NCBI RefSeq assembly: GCF_024586455.1
Contig: NW_026089766.1
Coordinates: 1 to 64,000, forward strand
DNA length: 64,000 bases
Direction: 5' to 3'
From: Bactrocera neohumeralis
Lineage: Eukaryota > Arthropoda > Insecta > Diptera > Tephritidae
Shown: positions 11,155 through 22,433 of the stretch, piece by piece
How positions within the stretch are numbered: position 1 is the stretch's first letter
How the letters are laid out: each line of letters opens with the position of its first letter
Translations under genes and position numbers: made by a program
Notes under the pieces: generated by a model
The model's database searches: none
What the model was told of the DNA's origin: nothing
The model's input: the letters and a program-made list of their open reading frames with translations, nothing else

Positions 11155-11420
11155 CAACTCTACCCCACACCAAATGGACACACCCTAATATACACCACTG
11201 TATACACCACATGTTCACCAATACACCACTTCTGAGAACAAACTGAAAAACACCATATTTTACGACATCACACTCGTACACAACACAACTCACCACGACT
11301 GTACACCAATCCACTCAACAAAAATGATGAACAACAGGATAGCGGACACATTAGATTTTAATACTTTTGTTTTTCGACACAAATCCCACGCGCTGCAATT
11401 AACCCGATCAGCCAAATAAG
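11155..11420 (+). repeat. Dispersed repeat, family C (copy 1)
   Basis: A C/A-rich stretch full of ACACCAC words, ending CGACACAAATCCCACGCGCT. It resembles 59290-59480, which ends CGACACCCAACCCGCGCGCT after a similar CATCACACTCG block. No termini or coding frame were recognised. With two diverged copies the class cannot be told. Confidence 0.4.
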
Positions 11421-11534
11421 AATCGGAAATGGTCCGATTTCAAATCGACACATATAATAATTTTCAATCATAACTATAACAGCTTTGTTACAAAAATTAC
11501 GTATCCTTTAATTCGTATACGAGGGTATTTAAAT

Positions 11535-11850
11535 GAACCTGAATGAACTGTGAATTTTTTCCATTTCATCTCCTTCAAAGTAATCCCCTCCCGCAGCCAT
11601 ACACTTATGCCTACGAATTTTCTAGTCATCATAGCACTTGGAAAAATTCTCCGTCGTGATGGCCATCAGAGCCTTCTTCGCTTCAGCTTTTATATCCTCA
11701 ATTGAGTCAAAACAGTGTCCTCGGAGTGATCATGTGAATTTGCTGAATAGCCAGAAGTTACACGAAGGTAAATTAGGCGAATTCGGTGGTTGCGGCACGA
11801 TATTAGTTGAAAATGTGGCGAAATGATCACGAATAACGGGCACGATTCCG
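11535..11850 (-). pseudogene. mariner transposase C-terminus
   Basis: Minus-strand frames give QPPNSPNLPSCNFWLF, the catalytic block usually PPYSPDLAPCDFWLF with the third acidic residue. Here that residue is Asn in place of Asp. It continues FDSIEDIKAEAKKALMAIT and, after a stop, HKCMAAGGDYFEGDEME, the standard mariner C-terminus. The HTH and first two catalytic blocks are missing. Loss of the third acid and the in-frame stop show that it is dead. Confidence 0.75.
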
Positions 11851-12355
11851 ATTACTTTGGCGGAGGGGTAAAAAACCGAATTTCCGTATAAATGGGGAAT
11901 GTACGGATAGGGAGCTTTTCCAGAGGAGGAATATTCAAAAATAATGTAAAAATTGCTAATACTTTTTAAAATATTCACGATTAAAAGTTCAAACATTTGC
12001 ACTAAAAAAACATGTTATTTCCCTATGTTTCACAAAATTTTTCCACATTTTTTACTTTGTATATTTAAATACACACTCTAAGCTTTGAAATAAGCTTACA
12101 TTTCACTTTTATTTTGCTATATTTTACCTAAATTTATTAATTTAAAAATCACTTAGCACACTCATCGTTGAAAAGGTTAGATTGTTTACAATTTAATTAT
12201 GAGGAAAAATGAGCCTTGCCACATCTTAAACAGTAAATATGTAGGATTTTTATCAATTTTTCTTTGTATGTTTTATCGCGTGATTCTTTTTTCTTTATTA
12301 ACTATAAAAACAATACTTTCTACATATGTATGTATATGTGTAATACGTAATTTAT
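11851..12355. other. Unannotated AT-rich stretch
   Basis: AT-rich DNA before the 93-bp array. I looked for a piggyBac left end (TTAACCC with an inverted partner of the right end) and did not find one. Confidence 0.45.
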
Positions 12356-12833
12356 GTGACTGAAGTACTTTCGCGAAGTACTCCTTTCTGCGTTGGCGGC
12401 CTTCGGCCGCGCTTTAAAAAAATAACCCTGGTCGAGCGAATACCCGGGGTGACTGAAGTACTTTCGCGAAGTACTCCTTTCTGCGTTGGCGGCCTTCGGC
12501 CGTGCTCTAAAAAAATAACTCTGGCCGAGCGAATACCCGGGGTGACTGAAGTACTTTCGCGTAGTACTCCTTTCTGCGTTGGCGGCCTTCGGCCGCGCTC
12601 TAAAAAAATAACCCTGGCCGAGCGAATACCCGGGGTGACTGAAGTAATATCGCGTAGTACTCCTTTCTGCGTTGGCGGCCTTCGGCCGCGATCTAAAAAA
12701 ATAACTCTAGCCGAGCGAATACCCGGGGTGACTGAAGTACTTTCGCGTAGTACTCCTTTCTGCGTTGGCGGCCTTCGGCCGCGCTCTAAAAAAATAACTC
12801 TGGCCGAGCGAATACCCGGGGTGACTGAAGTAA
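12356..12833 (+). repeat. GC-rich tandem array, five 93-bp units plus a 13-bp stub
   Basis: Units start at 12356, 12449, 12542, 12635 and 12728; a sixth breaks off after GTGACTGAAGTAA at 12833. They differ at only a few positions each, in sharp contrast to the AT-rich surroundings. Each unit contains an AGTACT...AGTACT palindrome around TTTCGCG, a perfect hairpin GCGGCC-TTC-GGCCGC, an A-rich spacer and CCCGGGG. Because 93 is a multiple of three, one reading frame stays open through the whole array (31-residue repeat ending KKITLAERIPG). That is expected from the unit length and is not evidence of a protein. Homogeneity suggests recent amplification. Confidence 0.9.
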
Positions 12834-12888
12834 AAAATAGGAAACAAATTAATTCAAGTTTGACCTCAGTATTTTGTCAAACACGACA

Positions 12889-12908
12889 TTGCCTATAGGC
12901 AACATTGG
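12889..12908. repeat. Subterminal inverted repeat, left
   Basis: The 20-bp word TTGCCTATAGGCAACATTGG is itself built on the palindrome TTGCCTATAGGCAA. Its exact reverse complement lies at 14632-14651, on the other side of the piggyBac coding remains. This is likely a transposase-binding or structural subterminal site. The role is inferred from position only. Confidence 0.7.
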
Positions 12909-12989
12909 TCTATTATATGCTAATTCTATGTAAGTGTATTTTCTTTACCAGCAATGACGTCTAACGTTTGAATGTAAAAGAGATTTAAA

Positions 12990-14552
12990 AATTTCTCAAT
13001 TTTGACTGGGATGATTCTGATATGGACAGCGAAAATGAAGATATCGTTGAGGGCGATTTTTTTGGAAAATGTAATACAGCAGACAGTGCATAAAATGGAT
13101 GAAAATGACATTGATATTGAGTTGATTGAGAAGGTTGTTGAAGACGGGATAGAACTAAGTAGCGAAACTATAAACGAAGAAACAGCACAGGTAGTTGAAA
13201 AAATTAATTTAGATAGTATGAGATGAAGAATTATTGGAATGAATGATTGCGATACTTCTTGGAAAAACGAAGTCATCTGCGGTGAATGTAAAGATCCACT
13301 AGCATATTCTGTCGACTTTTTTGATGATGAAATTATTCAAAAGATCTGTGCTGAGACGAATATCTACGTGATGCAAACAAGTGGACTTGAACTGAAATGT
13401 GAACCTTACGAAAAAAGAGATTTATCGGTGTATTACTGTACCTAGGTGCAGTGAAAATACCTCAAATGAGAATGGCATGGGCGCAAAATTTCCGACTTAC
13501 AGCGATAACAGAATCATTTGCAAGAAATCGTTTTGAAAAAATAAAGCAATATTTCCACATCAATAATAATTCTACACAACCTCAAAAAGGAGATAGTAAT
13601 TACGACAAACTACATAAATACGTCCACTATTAGATAAACTCAAAGAAAAGTACAATCAAATACCCCAAGAGGAATATCAGAGTATTGATGAGCAAATTAT
13701 TGCTTATAAAGGTAATACCAACAGTATATAAATAGATTGTGCATTTTATACTTTATCATTTTTTTATTATTTGCAAGGTGACAATAGTATGAAGCAGTAT
13801 TTGCAAAAAAGTCGCACAAGTGGGGTTTCAAAATGTTTACTCTCGCTGGAGCTTCGGGAATTATGTATGATTTTGCGAAGTTGGCGAAGGAACTTGCCCC
13901 TCATACGGATTAGGGATATCCTCGGACAGAGGATTTGTCTTCAAAAATTCATAATAATGAAAATTTCAAATTGTTTTTCGAAAATTGGTTCACCTCGGTT
14001 AGTTTGATGATTACTTTGAAAGAAAGAGGAATTTTAGCAGTTGGAACATTGAGAGCAAACCAAATTGCGAACTGAAATACGAAAAGGAGTTGAAGAAAAG
14101 CGGACGAGGATCAAGTGACTTCAAATTTGAGATTGCTCAAAATTTAATTATTTGTCGGTGGTACGATAACAAGATTGTACAATTTCTTTCGAACTACATA
14201 GGCGAGAGTCCGATGAGTGAATGTAAACGATGGTGCCGAAAAGAAAAAAAATATGTGACTATCGTTACTTTCCTTGAGTTCGCCAGCTCCAACTTCACCA
14301 GCTAGATCATCATCAGCTATATCCTCATCTCCATCATCATCAGCTGCCTCTACAAGCTCCGGTAAAAGAGCGTATGTTCCAAACCCGGAAAAGAGTAAAA
14401 AGTATGACCAAACGGGACATTGGGTCGAATGGGGTTCAAAAGGACGCTGCAGACTATGTCAAACTGGATGTCCTCGATCAAGGTGCAGCAAATGTAAGGT
14501 GTATTTATGTTGCAACCCGCAAAAAAATTGTTTTGTATCTTTTCATACCTAA
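12990..14552 (+). pseudogene. piggyBac transposase, heavily frameshifted
   Basis: Fragments in changing frames follow piggyBac order. First is an acidic N-terminus (13040-13225). Next comes DPLAYSVDFFDDEIIQKIC (13296-13350), matching the PLEYFxLFFDDELI block with the first catalytic Asp region. SFARNRFEKIKQYFHINNN (13517-13570) matches MSRNRFExIxRYLHFND. Then come SIDEQIIAYKG-like sequence (13683-13710) and WGFKMFTLAGASGIMYDF (13820-13875). At 14274-14552 a Ser-rich linker precedes RCRLCQTGC, RCSKCKVYLCCN and CFVSFHT, the C-terminal cysteine-rich domain. At least five frame changes and several stops make it inactive. A full family protein is about 550-600 residues, so nearly the whole length is represented. 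Confidence 0.85.
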
Positions 14553-14631
14553 ATGTACGAAAATTTTCAAATAAAAACATATACTTATACTATTCAAAAT
14601 TTATCTGTATTTCAAAATTGTTCACTATTGC

Positions 14632-14651
14632 CCAATGTTGCCTATAGGCAA
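14632..14651. repeat. Subterminal inverted repeat, right
   Basis: Exact inverted partner of 12889-12908. Here the palindrome is longer: ATGTTGCCTATAGGCAACAT (20 bp, self-complementary). It sits about 130 bp inside the TTAA end at 14781. Confidence 0.7.
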
Positions 14652-14784
14652 CATCCTGTAACTCCCAAACCAGGACTCCTAGGACTTTGAAATTTTGGTC
14701 AGTTCATATTAAAGCGATTAAAGCATATACGTACTCAAATATTTTTTAGCCTCGCCCATTTTAATTCGGGCATGAGAGGGTTAA

Positions 14785-15270
14785 TAAAAAATATAGTTAT
14801 TTTTTTAACTTTTCAGCCTCATTTCACGGGTTTTCATCGATTTTTTAAGCTGTGGAAACTTTGTTTATACTGAACCTGCCACGCGTAAAACTTGTGTTAT
14901 TCGTGCAATGTATGCTTTTAGACGCGGCACAGACATACGAACAAAGGGAAAATCGTAAAGCAAAGCTTGAAATGGAAAGTTAACTTACTGCCGCAACAAC
15001 TCGAAATGCGTAGATACTCTTCGAATTTTGATTTTTCTGTTTGAGTTTTGTCACTGTGTTTTGAATTTTTCCAGGCTGTTTTTGCATCAACTGCCTATTT
15101 TGTTTCTTGGGGGCGCTTTCTTTATCAGAATTTCTATACAATCCAAAATTATTTGAATATTTTAATACCTATGTATTCGTTTTACACACACACTTTTGGT
15201 GAAAAATGATGAAATTAACATACAGATGGGTGTGAAAGTTTAAAAATTATGCATGACATAAGAAAATATA
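14785..15270. other. Unannotated AT-rich stretch
   Basis: No recognised feature between the piggyBac right end and the mariner-like terminus. Confidence 0.45.
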
Positions 15271-15850
15271 AAGGGTGATCCATATCATGGTTTCCTACTT
15301 TTTAACGAAAAAACACAGAAACTTCAAATATAAAGCGGAATGCTTACTTTCATTTAAAAGAACATTATTTCGCATTTATTTTTTGAAGATTATCTCTTTC
15401 AAATATTGGTCGGGGCTACGTGTGAGATGGTCAATCGATTGGTTCCAATTTTCAAAGACTCGTTCGAGCATTTTGACTGGTAACTGGCGAATGCAACGCG
15501 TGATGTTTTGCTACGAGACCTCAATCGAAGTGGCATTGTCCGCATATATGTAGATTTTAGACTTTACATTTTAGGAAAAAGTCTAGCCGTGTGATATCAC
15601 ACGTTTTTGGTGGCCAATCGACCGACCCAAAACTTGAATTTACCTGCTCACCGAAGTATTCTCTCAAAAAATCCATTGATTGATGTGATGTGTGAGAACT
15701 GACGCCGTCTTGTAGAAACCAAATGCCGCGAGCTTTAATTTCTGGTTGCAAGTAGTCGTTTATCATGGCGCGATGAGGTTTCATGGACGGTTTTGTTCTC
15801 ACCTGAAGAAATATTGACATACAATTATATAGATATCCGCACATTGAACT
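15271..15850 (-). pseudogene. mariner-like transposase C-terminal half and element end
   Basis: The minus-strand frame at 15557-15844 reads RAMINDYLQPEIKARGIWFL, then QDGVSSHTSHQSMDFL, and VDWPPKTCDITRLDFFL. These are the second and third catalytic blocks of an IS630/mariner-type DDE enzyme; the usual forms are WFQQDGATxHTA and NWPPRSCDLTPLDFFL. Downstream on the same strand, after frame changes, comes SIEVSxQNITRCIRQLPVKM and a tail ending near AAAGGGTGATCC (15271-15282), the likely 3' terminus. The N-terminal half and HTH are absent. Confidence 0.75.
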
Positions 15851-18786
15851 TTAGGTCAGTGAGTTTTATGCATTTTTCGTCTGCCTTAGCCATTATTGAT
15901 GAAATTCGATACATTCTCATTTGAGAAAAATCCTTTTAATTTCAATAAGCAATAAATAAATCAGAAAAATTAATATTGCCATTAAAAGAAATCAATTTTA
16001 TAAAGCTATACTTTTAAATTGGAATATTGGTTTATTAACAGACAAAAAGCCGTCGCAGGAAATATGGAATTTATAGTATATACAAAGCTTGATGTTATAC
16101 TATCCGGAATAAAAATAAAGTTAAAATTTGTAGTACTTGTATGTTATAAGCCATAGAAAAATGAAAAAGGCGTGCAATATTTAATGTCAGTGTTAGAGTT
16201 TCAAATTGAAATTTAAAATTTCTTTTTTACTTATAATGTGGTCTATATGACAATATAGAGTGGTTGTGAGAAGTTAGTAAACTTTTTGGTGTAGTCGACT
16301 AATCTTTTCCTGAACATGATGCCGATGAGAAACAGGCAACAATTGATTAGTAGGATGTACTCAGGCACACAACAAGCTGTTAACTCTTGTGAAATGTTGT
16401 TATGGGCATGCTACTATAGAACTGCATATAGTATGTTTGCACCAGTAGGTATTCAATAGGCTATCCTATTTTTTTTACCGTAACATGCTTGCTGGCGTTG
16501 GAAGGGCTAGAGGGAGGAGGCCTTTTTACTTTATCCGTTCTCCGAACGTTAGCCAGCCAATGTTTGTGAATGGCACCGTTATCTGGCTGTTAGCTGCTGA
16601 TCGTTGGTGTGATGTTTACATGTTGTTGGTATTTGATTGAAAGCAGTTGGCGGAAGTAGTGTTAGTCGTGCCACCGTTTACTGCGTGATTTTGGCGGATG
16701 CTGCGTAAACAATTCACGTGATTAAGATTTTTAGTGGTATGTTGATGACTGCGATTTAATTAGTAAACATCCATACTCTCCAGCTGTAGATATAAAACAA
16801 TTAACGCTGTACTCTCTAGAAGGCATAGACCACTAATATGTAACGGTCTTGAATAGAGGCAACCTTGTAAAATAATAAATATAAATGAACAATATTAACA
16901 GCTGAGTGAACAGCTGAGTGAGCCATTTGCGTATGTCGGTTCGTTCGAAATGTTCTCTTCTCCCTCTGAATTTTTTTATTTAATGAAACTGATCACTATA
17001 ACATATATTACTGATAGTTTTGCTTATTTCTGTAAATATTTTAGATTTTGCAAATTGAAAGTTAAGTCGTTGACCAATATAATATTTCAATTTATATATT
17101 AAAGATAAAACAATATTGAAATTAAAATTGTCTAATCATTGACAATCAAATAATATTTATAGCATATATAATATTAGTTTTCACGACAACATTTTTATAT
17201 TCTCTAATAGTTTTTAATTTAGTGATGTCACACTTTGTAGTATTTGTTATCGTCTTTCGCTAGAGTTGAATGATCCATTTCTAGTACAAACCTTTTCTAG
17301 TTAAAGCAAGCAAATAAGTAATAATAAATGATTTTAGTAAAATCCTTTCTTATATGAATCTTATTTCGTCTTAAACATAAGTTTGCTGAGATATTAAGTA
17401 TGTTGCATTTCATCAAAGCTATTTTTTGTAGATTCAAAAGTTACTCTAACGCTCCGAATGAGCACCTCGGTTGTGCGGTATGGAAAATAAGATGTTCACT
17501 TTTTTCTTAGTTGATTGCTTGTTTTTTACAAACGCCACCTACGCCAAAACAATCACTTTATTTTCATTTTAAACCGTGCTTAGATCACGCTTCTTTTGCC
17601 ATGTATATAACATGGGAATTTGCATTTAAGTATTAAAACTTCAACTTTTAAAAAGGATTATAAAAATCGGTCTTAATGATTTTGTTCATAAAAACAAACC
17701 TTCAAAAGTTATGTGCAGTAAGAGTTATACATAAAATGTACTGAGCATTCATATATATAAATTCTGTCTTGCCATACCACATGTTATACTATGTAAATAC
17801 TATGTACATAGTACATATATACTATGCTCTTGCAAGATTGCACGATGGCATAAAATGCAAAAATCCTATACCGAAATATGCAAATCCAAGAGAGCATCTA
17901 TTGCAAAATCTAGTGATATATGAACGACTGATTCGGTCAATTTATTGAGAATGACTATTGTGAATTGGCGGACGTTCTGTATTCATTCTTAACAAAAAAC
18001 TGTATCAAATCTTTATAATTTATGTAGTAATTATAAAAACTATTTAAAACTTACCTTCCTCAACAATTTAACGGCGTAATATGTCTTTATGTAAAATGAC
18101 AGCTAAAACAGGGTTGCAATTATATTTTTACGTGTCATTACATGAAAATAAACATGGGGTTTTGTCTGACATATTTTACAACCATTCCAAATAATTTTCG
18201 GCGTGTATTCGTTGTTGTGCCGTTGCGCCAAATGGAAAATTCTGCAATTCGTGCATCGTGCAAGGGGTTTGCAAAAGCAAGAGAATACTTCTAGTATGTT
18301 TGACGATGAGAACTTAGTAGCACATAAACATGCACACATTTGCTTTTTCGTTTGTGGTTTACATTTTATTTCAATATATGCTTAATACCTCTTAGAGAGA
18401 GCAAGATACTGCAATAAAGTACCGCCTCTGAAACGCCTTTTAAAATAAATGCCGTTAATTTTATTATGGTTATAAAAATAAAATAAATCACCTCATACTT
18501 TCGGTCTAAAAAGAATCTCTTTAGAAATTAATTATTATTCGATGATACTTTTTATATGCCAAATATTCGCTTATGTGCTTGAAACACCTCAAGAAAGAAG
18601 TATTGTCACTCAGTTTCTTAGTTCACCTAATTGTGAGCATTTCTGTTATGCTTTGAAATCCCTTATGCAACAGTGTTAAATTTAAAACAATTTTGTTGCA
18701 GAAACGATAAGGTCACAAGTTTTCTCTCAAATAAATATTAAATTACAAATTACCGAAGACCGAGGTTTAAAAATTGCAATTTATTT
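15851..18786. other. Featureless AT-rich intergenic DNA
   Basis: Nearly 3 kb with no recognisable gene. Small items only: a 12-bp direct duplication (AACAGCTGAGTG, twice) near 16900 and a run of ACTATGTACATAGT-type palindromes near 17785-17830. The 16490-16700 part is less AT-rich but has no frame I can support. Host regulatory DNA cannot be excluded. Confidence 0.45.
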
Positions 18787-18910
18787 TCTGAAAGAGGGTT
18801 GCTGTATGTTTCAAATACTGCAATTTTAAATTTATTACAGCTATTCAAAAATCATGTAAAGGTTGATGAGCTCTTTACACCCTACGTGAACAAACATAAG
18901 TGTTTGTATA
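18787..18910 (+). repeat. Dispersed repeat, family D (copy 1)
   Basis: The core TACTGCAATTTTAAATTTAT followed by ACAGCTAT and ATGTAAAGGTTGATGAG aligns with 49955-50085 and 63835-63965 in the same orientation. It is the most diverged of the three. No coding frame or termini. Confidence 0.5.
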
Positions 18911-19324
18911 TACATATGGGTTAGTTATCACGAAAATTTAATTTATTTTAATAAACGAGAACGTTAGCAACTCTGGTATCATTTATTGGAAAAGCATGTC
19001 AAAGGGGATCGATACAGCCAGGCATACCTAAGGAGTATTTTAAGGGAAAGCATGAAAATGTTTATAAAATGTGGTGATAACAAGATGTTCGCTTAAATAC
19101 AGGTACATGTGCTGACGCGTGGGAACATTACAGTTTTAGCAGCATTATTATTATTATTTTTTTGTTTTTGTTATTGAAACGTAACAAGATATGGTTTTAC
19201 ATTTCATTTCAATTGCAACTAGTGACAAATGTTCTAACAAGCAATATTTCTCATAATTTATAAGATAAAACAATAAAGCTCTATTAAGAAGCTTTTTTCA
19301 AAAACTAAACTTTGTATTAAAAAC
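18911..19324. other. Unannotated AT-rich stretch
   Basis: Nothing recognised apart from long A/T runs. Confidence 0.4.
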
Positions 19325-19394
19325 TAAATATTATAATATTTGTTATTTGCTTAGAAACGTTGTTCTTTTCAATCTGCGCCTATTATTTACATGG

Positions 19395-20853
19395 TTATGC
19401 AACCTTGTGGCATGTTTCGATGCCGTTTCGCGAATGATACAAGGGTATATACGTAACAGTTTTGTTAGTGAAGTTTATATGTATAGACTTCAACTCGTTG
19501 AGAGTAGTGTTCCATTTTTGTGTCCATTCTACAATTAGGTTGATTAAAGACTGCATTCTGTTCGACGACTCAGCTTCATATTTACCGATAGCAATGATGC
19601 AGGTATCATCTGCAAATGTGGCGATTGCGCAGTTTGGCGGCGTAGGCGTATCTCTAGTAAACAAAATGTATAAGAGTGGTCCCAGGACACTTCCTTGGCG
19701 TACACCTGCTTTTAGTGGATGTAACATAGTATATTATTGCCCCTGCTTGATTCTGAAATAGCGATTGCTCAGGTAAGAGACGAGTAGTTTAGGTAGATTC
19801 TGTGGAAATAGAAGTCTTAATTTATGAAGTAAGCCATGGTGCCATGGGATACGTCAAGAAAAACAGCTGTGCAAATTTGCTTTTCTTCCATCGCATCCTC
19901 AATTATATCTGTTATGCGATGAACTTGATCGATTGTGGAATGTTGCGATCTAAATCCAAATTGATGAATTGGTATAAGGCACTTTTCTGCAATTATGTTC
20001 TGAAAACTTCCTATAATTACAACTTCAAGTAGTTTGGACAAAATAGGAAATAGTGAGATTGGACGATATGATGATGCTTCCTGTGCGCTTTTCACGGGTT
20101 TTTAAACCATAATGATTTCAAATACCTTCCATGACAATGGAATGTATCTGAGGTTTAAGGAAGCGTTTGTTATCGATAAAAGTTTTACTAATGCTTTTCG
20201 CGTTCGATTTCTTAGTACATCAGCTGTCACCAAGTCGAAGCCAAGAGTTTTTCTGGGTTTAAATCTCCTTTTAATTATATTTTCCCCTTCTTTAATTGTT
20301 CCTGGTTGGATTTCTTCTACGCATTGCGATATTTCCAGCTGCGCTAAAGTTCCATGAAACAGAAGAGGACTAAACGTTTTAGTGAGTTTCTCTGAAAAAA
20401 CTTCCGCTTTTTCTTCGTCGCTTTAGGCCCAGGATCCGTTTGGCTTTCTTAGAGGTGCATTCGACAATATTGGTTTCCTAGCATTTTTTACATCTTTCCT
20501 ATTCCCTTTGGAATATGTTTGTTTGGCGTTAATCTCTCAATGTACATATTTAGAAATATTTTGATTTGTAAAAAACTTTGTTTTCGTGCTGAGAATCTTA
20601 GTTAAATTGTTCAGTTCCGTTTTATATTGGGGAAATCGCGTGATTTGCCATTTTTTACGTAGTTTTCTCTTTTTTTTATGAGATCTAAAATGTTTGATGG
20701 ATATTTATTATAAAAGTTTTTTTGTTTAGGAACAGGAGTACTTTTCCAAGCCGATTCCTGAATAGCTTTCGTAAATGTATAAGCTTCATCTTCTAACATA
20801 TCTTGTGCTGTTATATTTGCTTCAAAATCAATCGGGTATTTGGTGTAAATCAA
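19395..20853 (-). pseudogene. Jockey-type LINE: linker and reverse transcriptase
   Basis: From the right, 20853-20611 gives FTKAIQESAWKSTPVPKQKN and YPSNILDLIKKRENYVKNGK, the endonuclease-RT linker. A decayed stretch follows. Then 20095-19817 reads ASSYRPISLFPILSKLLE and HQFGFRSQHSTIDQVHRITD (fingers, motif 1-2) and stops within motif A (VFLDVSHG). At 19727-19395 the frame continues KAGVRQGSVLGPLLYILFT (motif B) and ATFADDTCIIA (motif C, FADD). The region between motif A and B is lost, and so is the C-terminal thumb. Confidence 0.82.
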
Positions 20854-20857
20854 ATAT

Positions 20858-21505
20858 TATTCGAAACTTTTCTTCACATTTGGATTTCGATATTATCGTT
20901 ATTGTTGAGACTTGGCTGAATTCTAGTAACTTTGATAGTGAATATTCTGACTCAAATCTCTATTATGTCTTCCGTAAGGACAGAGATCACGAAAAAACTG
21001 GCTGTTTAAGAGGGGGTGGCGTTTTCCTAGCAGTTCGTCGCAAATATCGTCCTCGTTTAATTATGCCTGATAATGATGATTCTATTCTAGACCAACTATG
21101 TATTTGTATCAATGACGCTCTGTTCATTGCAGTCTCATACATCCCTCCTAATAGTCCTCTAGAGTTGTATAAGTTGCACGCAAATACTATTTCCTCGCTG
21201 GTATTAAATAAGGTGAAAGAATATAATATTTGTGTCTGGGTGACTTCAATTTAAGCAATATCATCTGGTCTGGTTGTTCCTCTAGTCCTGCTCTTATTCC
21301 TTCCAATTTTTCGTCTTCTCAGGAGTTATTTCTCATTGATAGCTTGCTTAGTCTCAATCTGATTAAAATCAACTCATATTCAAATAGTCTCGATCGTTTT
21401 CTTGACTTAGTCTTTCTCAGTGATAATTTATAATTTAGGTTTCTTGATGGATTATCTTCAATTACTCCAGCCACCATTCATCATTCTCCACTAGCGTTTG
21501 AGGTC
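20858..21505 (+). pseudogene. APE-type endonuclease of the nested LINE
   Basis: The frames read SNIIRNFSSHLDFDIIVIVE followed by TWLNSSNFDSEY; the ETWL block carries the catalytic Glu. Then come GGGVFLAVRRKY, LFIAVSYIPPNSP and, after a frameshift, CLGDFNLSNIIWSG (the GDFN block). LDLVFLSDN leads, past a stop, to ITPATIHHSPLAFEV, where the usual SDH is HHS. The domain order is complete, but there is at least one frameshift and one stop. Confidence 0.75.
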
Positions 21506-22433
21506 CACTGCCACGCCCACAAAATGGCGAAAACCGAAAACCTATAAAGTGTCATAACTAAGCCATAAATAAAGATATTAAAGAGAAATTTGGCACAAAG
21601 GATCGCATTAGGGAGTGGCATATTTGGACGTAATTTTTTTGGAAAAGTGGGAGTGGCCCCGCCCTCTACTAAGTTTTTTGTACATATCTCGGAAACTACT
21701 ATAGCTATGTCAACCAAACTCTATAGAGTCGTTTTCTTCAGGCATTTCCATATAAAGTTCAAAAATGGAAGAAATCGGATAGTATCCACGCCCACCTCCC
21801 ATACAAAGGTTATGTTGAAAATCACTAAAAGTGCGTTAACCGATTAACAAAAAAACGTTAGAAACACTAAATGGAAGAAATTGCAGAAGGAAGCTGCACC
21901 CAGGCTTTTTTAAAAATTGAAAATGGGCGTGGCGTCGCCCACTTATGGACCAAAAACCATATTTCAGGAACTACTCAACCGATTTCAATGAAATTTGGTA
22001 TATGTGACCTGGTCTACGAAAAGGGGGCTTAGGTGTCCAAAAAAAGGAGAACAATTAATGAGATAACGAGAAACTGACGATTTTTTTTTAACAGCTTTTC
22101 CCAGAAAACTAGTTTTTGCACGTTAGCCCCCTTTTCGTAGACCAGGTCACATATAATATGTTCTTAATACCTTGATGACATGTACGAAATATGGGTGAAA
22201 TCGGTTAACAACCACGCCTTCTTCCAATATAACGCTATTTTGAATTCCATCTGATGCCTTCTCTGTATAATATATACATTAGGAAGCAATGATGATAGCG
22301 GAATAAAACGTTACACAAATACGGTATTTGAAAAATATGTAAATGACGGATAATGAAATCTCGATTATCACTTTATCATGCGAGAGTATAAAATGTTCGG
22401 TGACACCCGAACTTAGCCCTTCCTTACTTGTTT
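21503..22433 (-). mobile_element. Family A element, 3'-truncated, inside a LINE
   Basis: The reverse-oriented 5' end (AAACAAGTAAGGAAGGGCTA when read on the minus strand) lies at 22433. The copy runs leftwards to about 21503, where similarity to 34647-35716 stops in the CCACTGCCACGCCCAC region. The GTCY tract and 3' hairpin are therefore missing. It carries the 149-bp MITE at 22003-22151. Comparison with 35430-35445 gives the uninterrupted sequence at the MITE site. Confidence 0.8.
22003..22151. mobile_element. 149-bp MITE with 27-bp perfect terminal inverted repeats
   Basis: The left end begins TGTGACCTGGTCTACGAAAA and continues GGGGGCT; the right end is its exact reverse complement over 27 bp. 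Similarity continues past a few mismatches. The insert is flanked by TA, and the homologous family A copy at about 35431 has the uninterrupted site GGTATATAATAT, so the boundaries and the TA duplication are read directly. A TA target suggests Tc1/mariner-type mobilisation, but the termini match no family I recognise. There is no coding capacity. Confidence 0.9.

Larger units (their letters stand above)
12889..14780 (+). mobile_element. Decayed piggyBac-type element, left end not found
   Basis: The right end is GCATGAGAGGG at 14780 followed by TTAA (14781-14784), the target site of piggyBac elements. A 20-bp word at 12889-12908 recurs inverted at 14632-14651, flanking the transposase remains as subterminal inverted repeats. 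The 93-bp array ends 55 bp to the left, and no TTAACCC left end is visible, so the left terminus is lost or displaced. The coding region is listed separately. Confidence 0.75.

Noticed and set aside
12356..12833. CRISPR-like array
   Set aside because: The units are contiguous with no unique spacers; this is a plain tandem repeat in a eukaryotic genome.
12356..12898. 180-codon repetitive protein over the 93-bp array
   Set aside because: The frame is open only because the unit length is a multiple of three and lacks that stop; nothing upstream or downstream supports a gene.
15851..18786. Host gene in the large element-free stretch
   Set aside because: No frame over 80 codons, splice-site pattern or recognisable motif was found; it stays unannotated.
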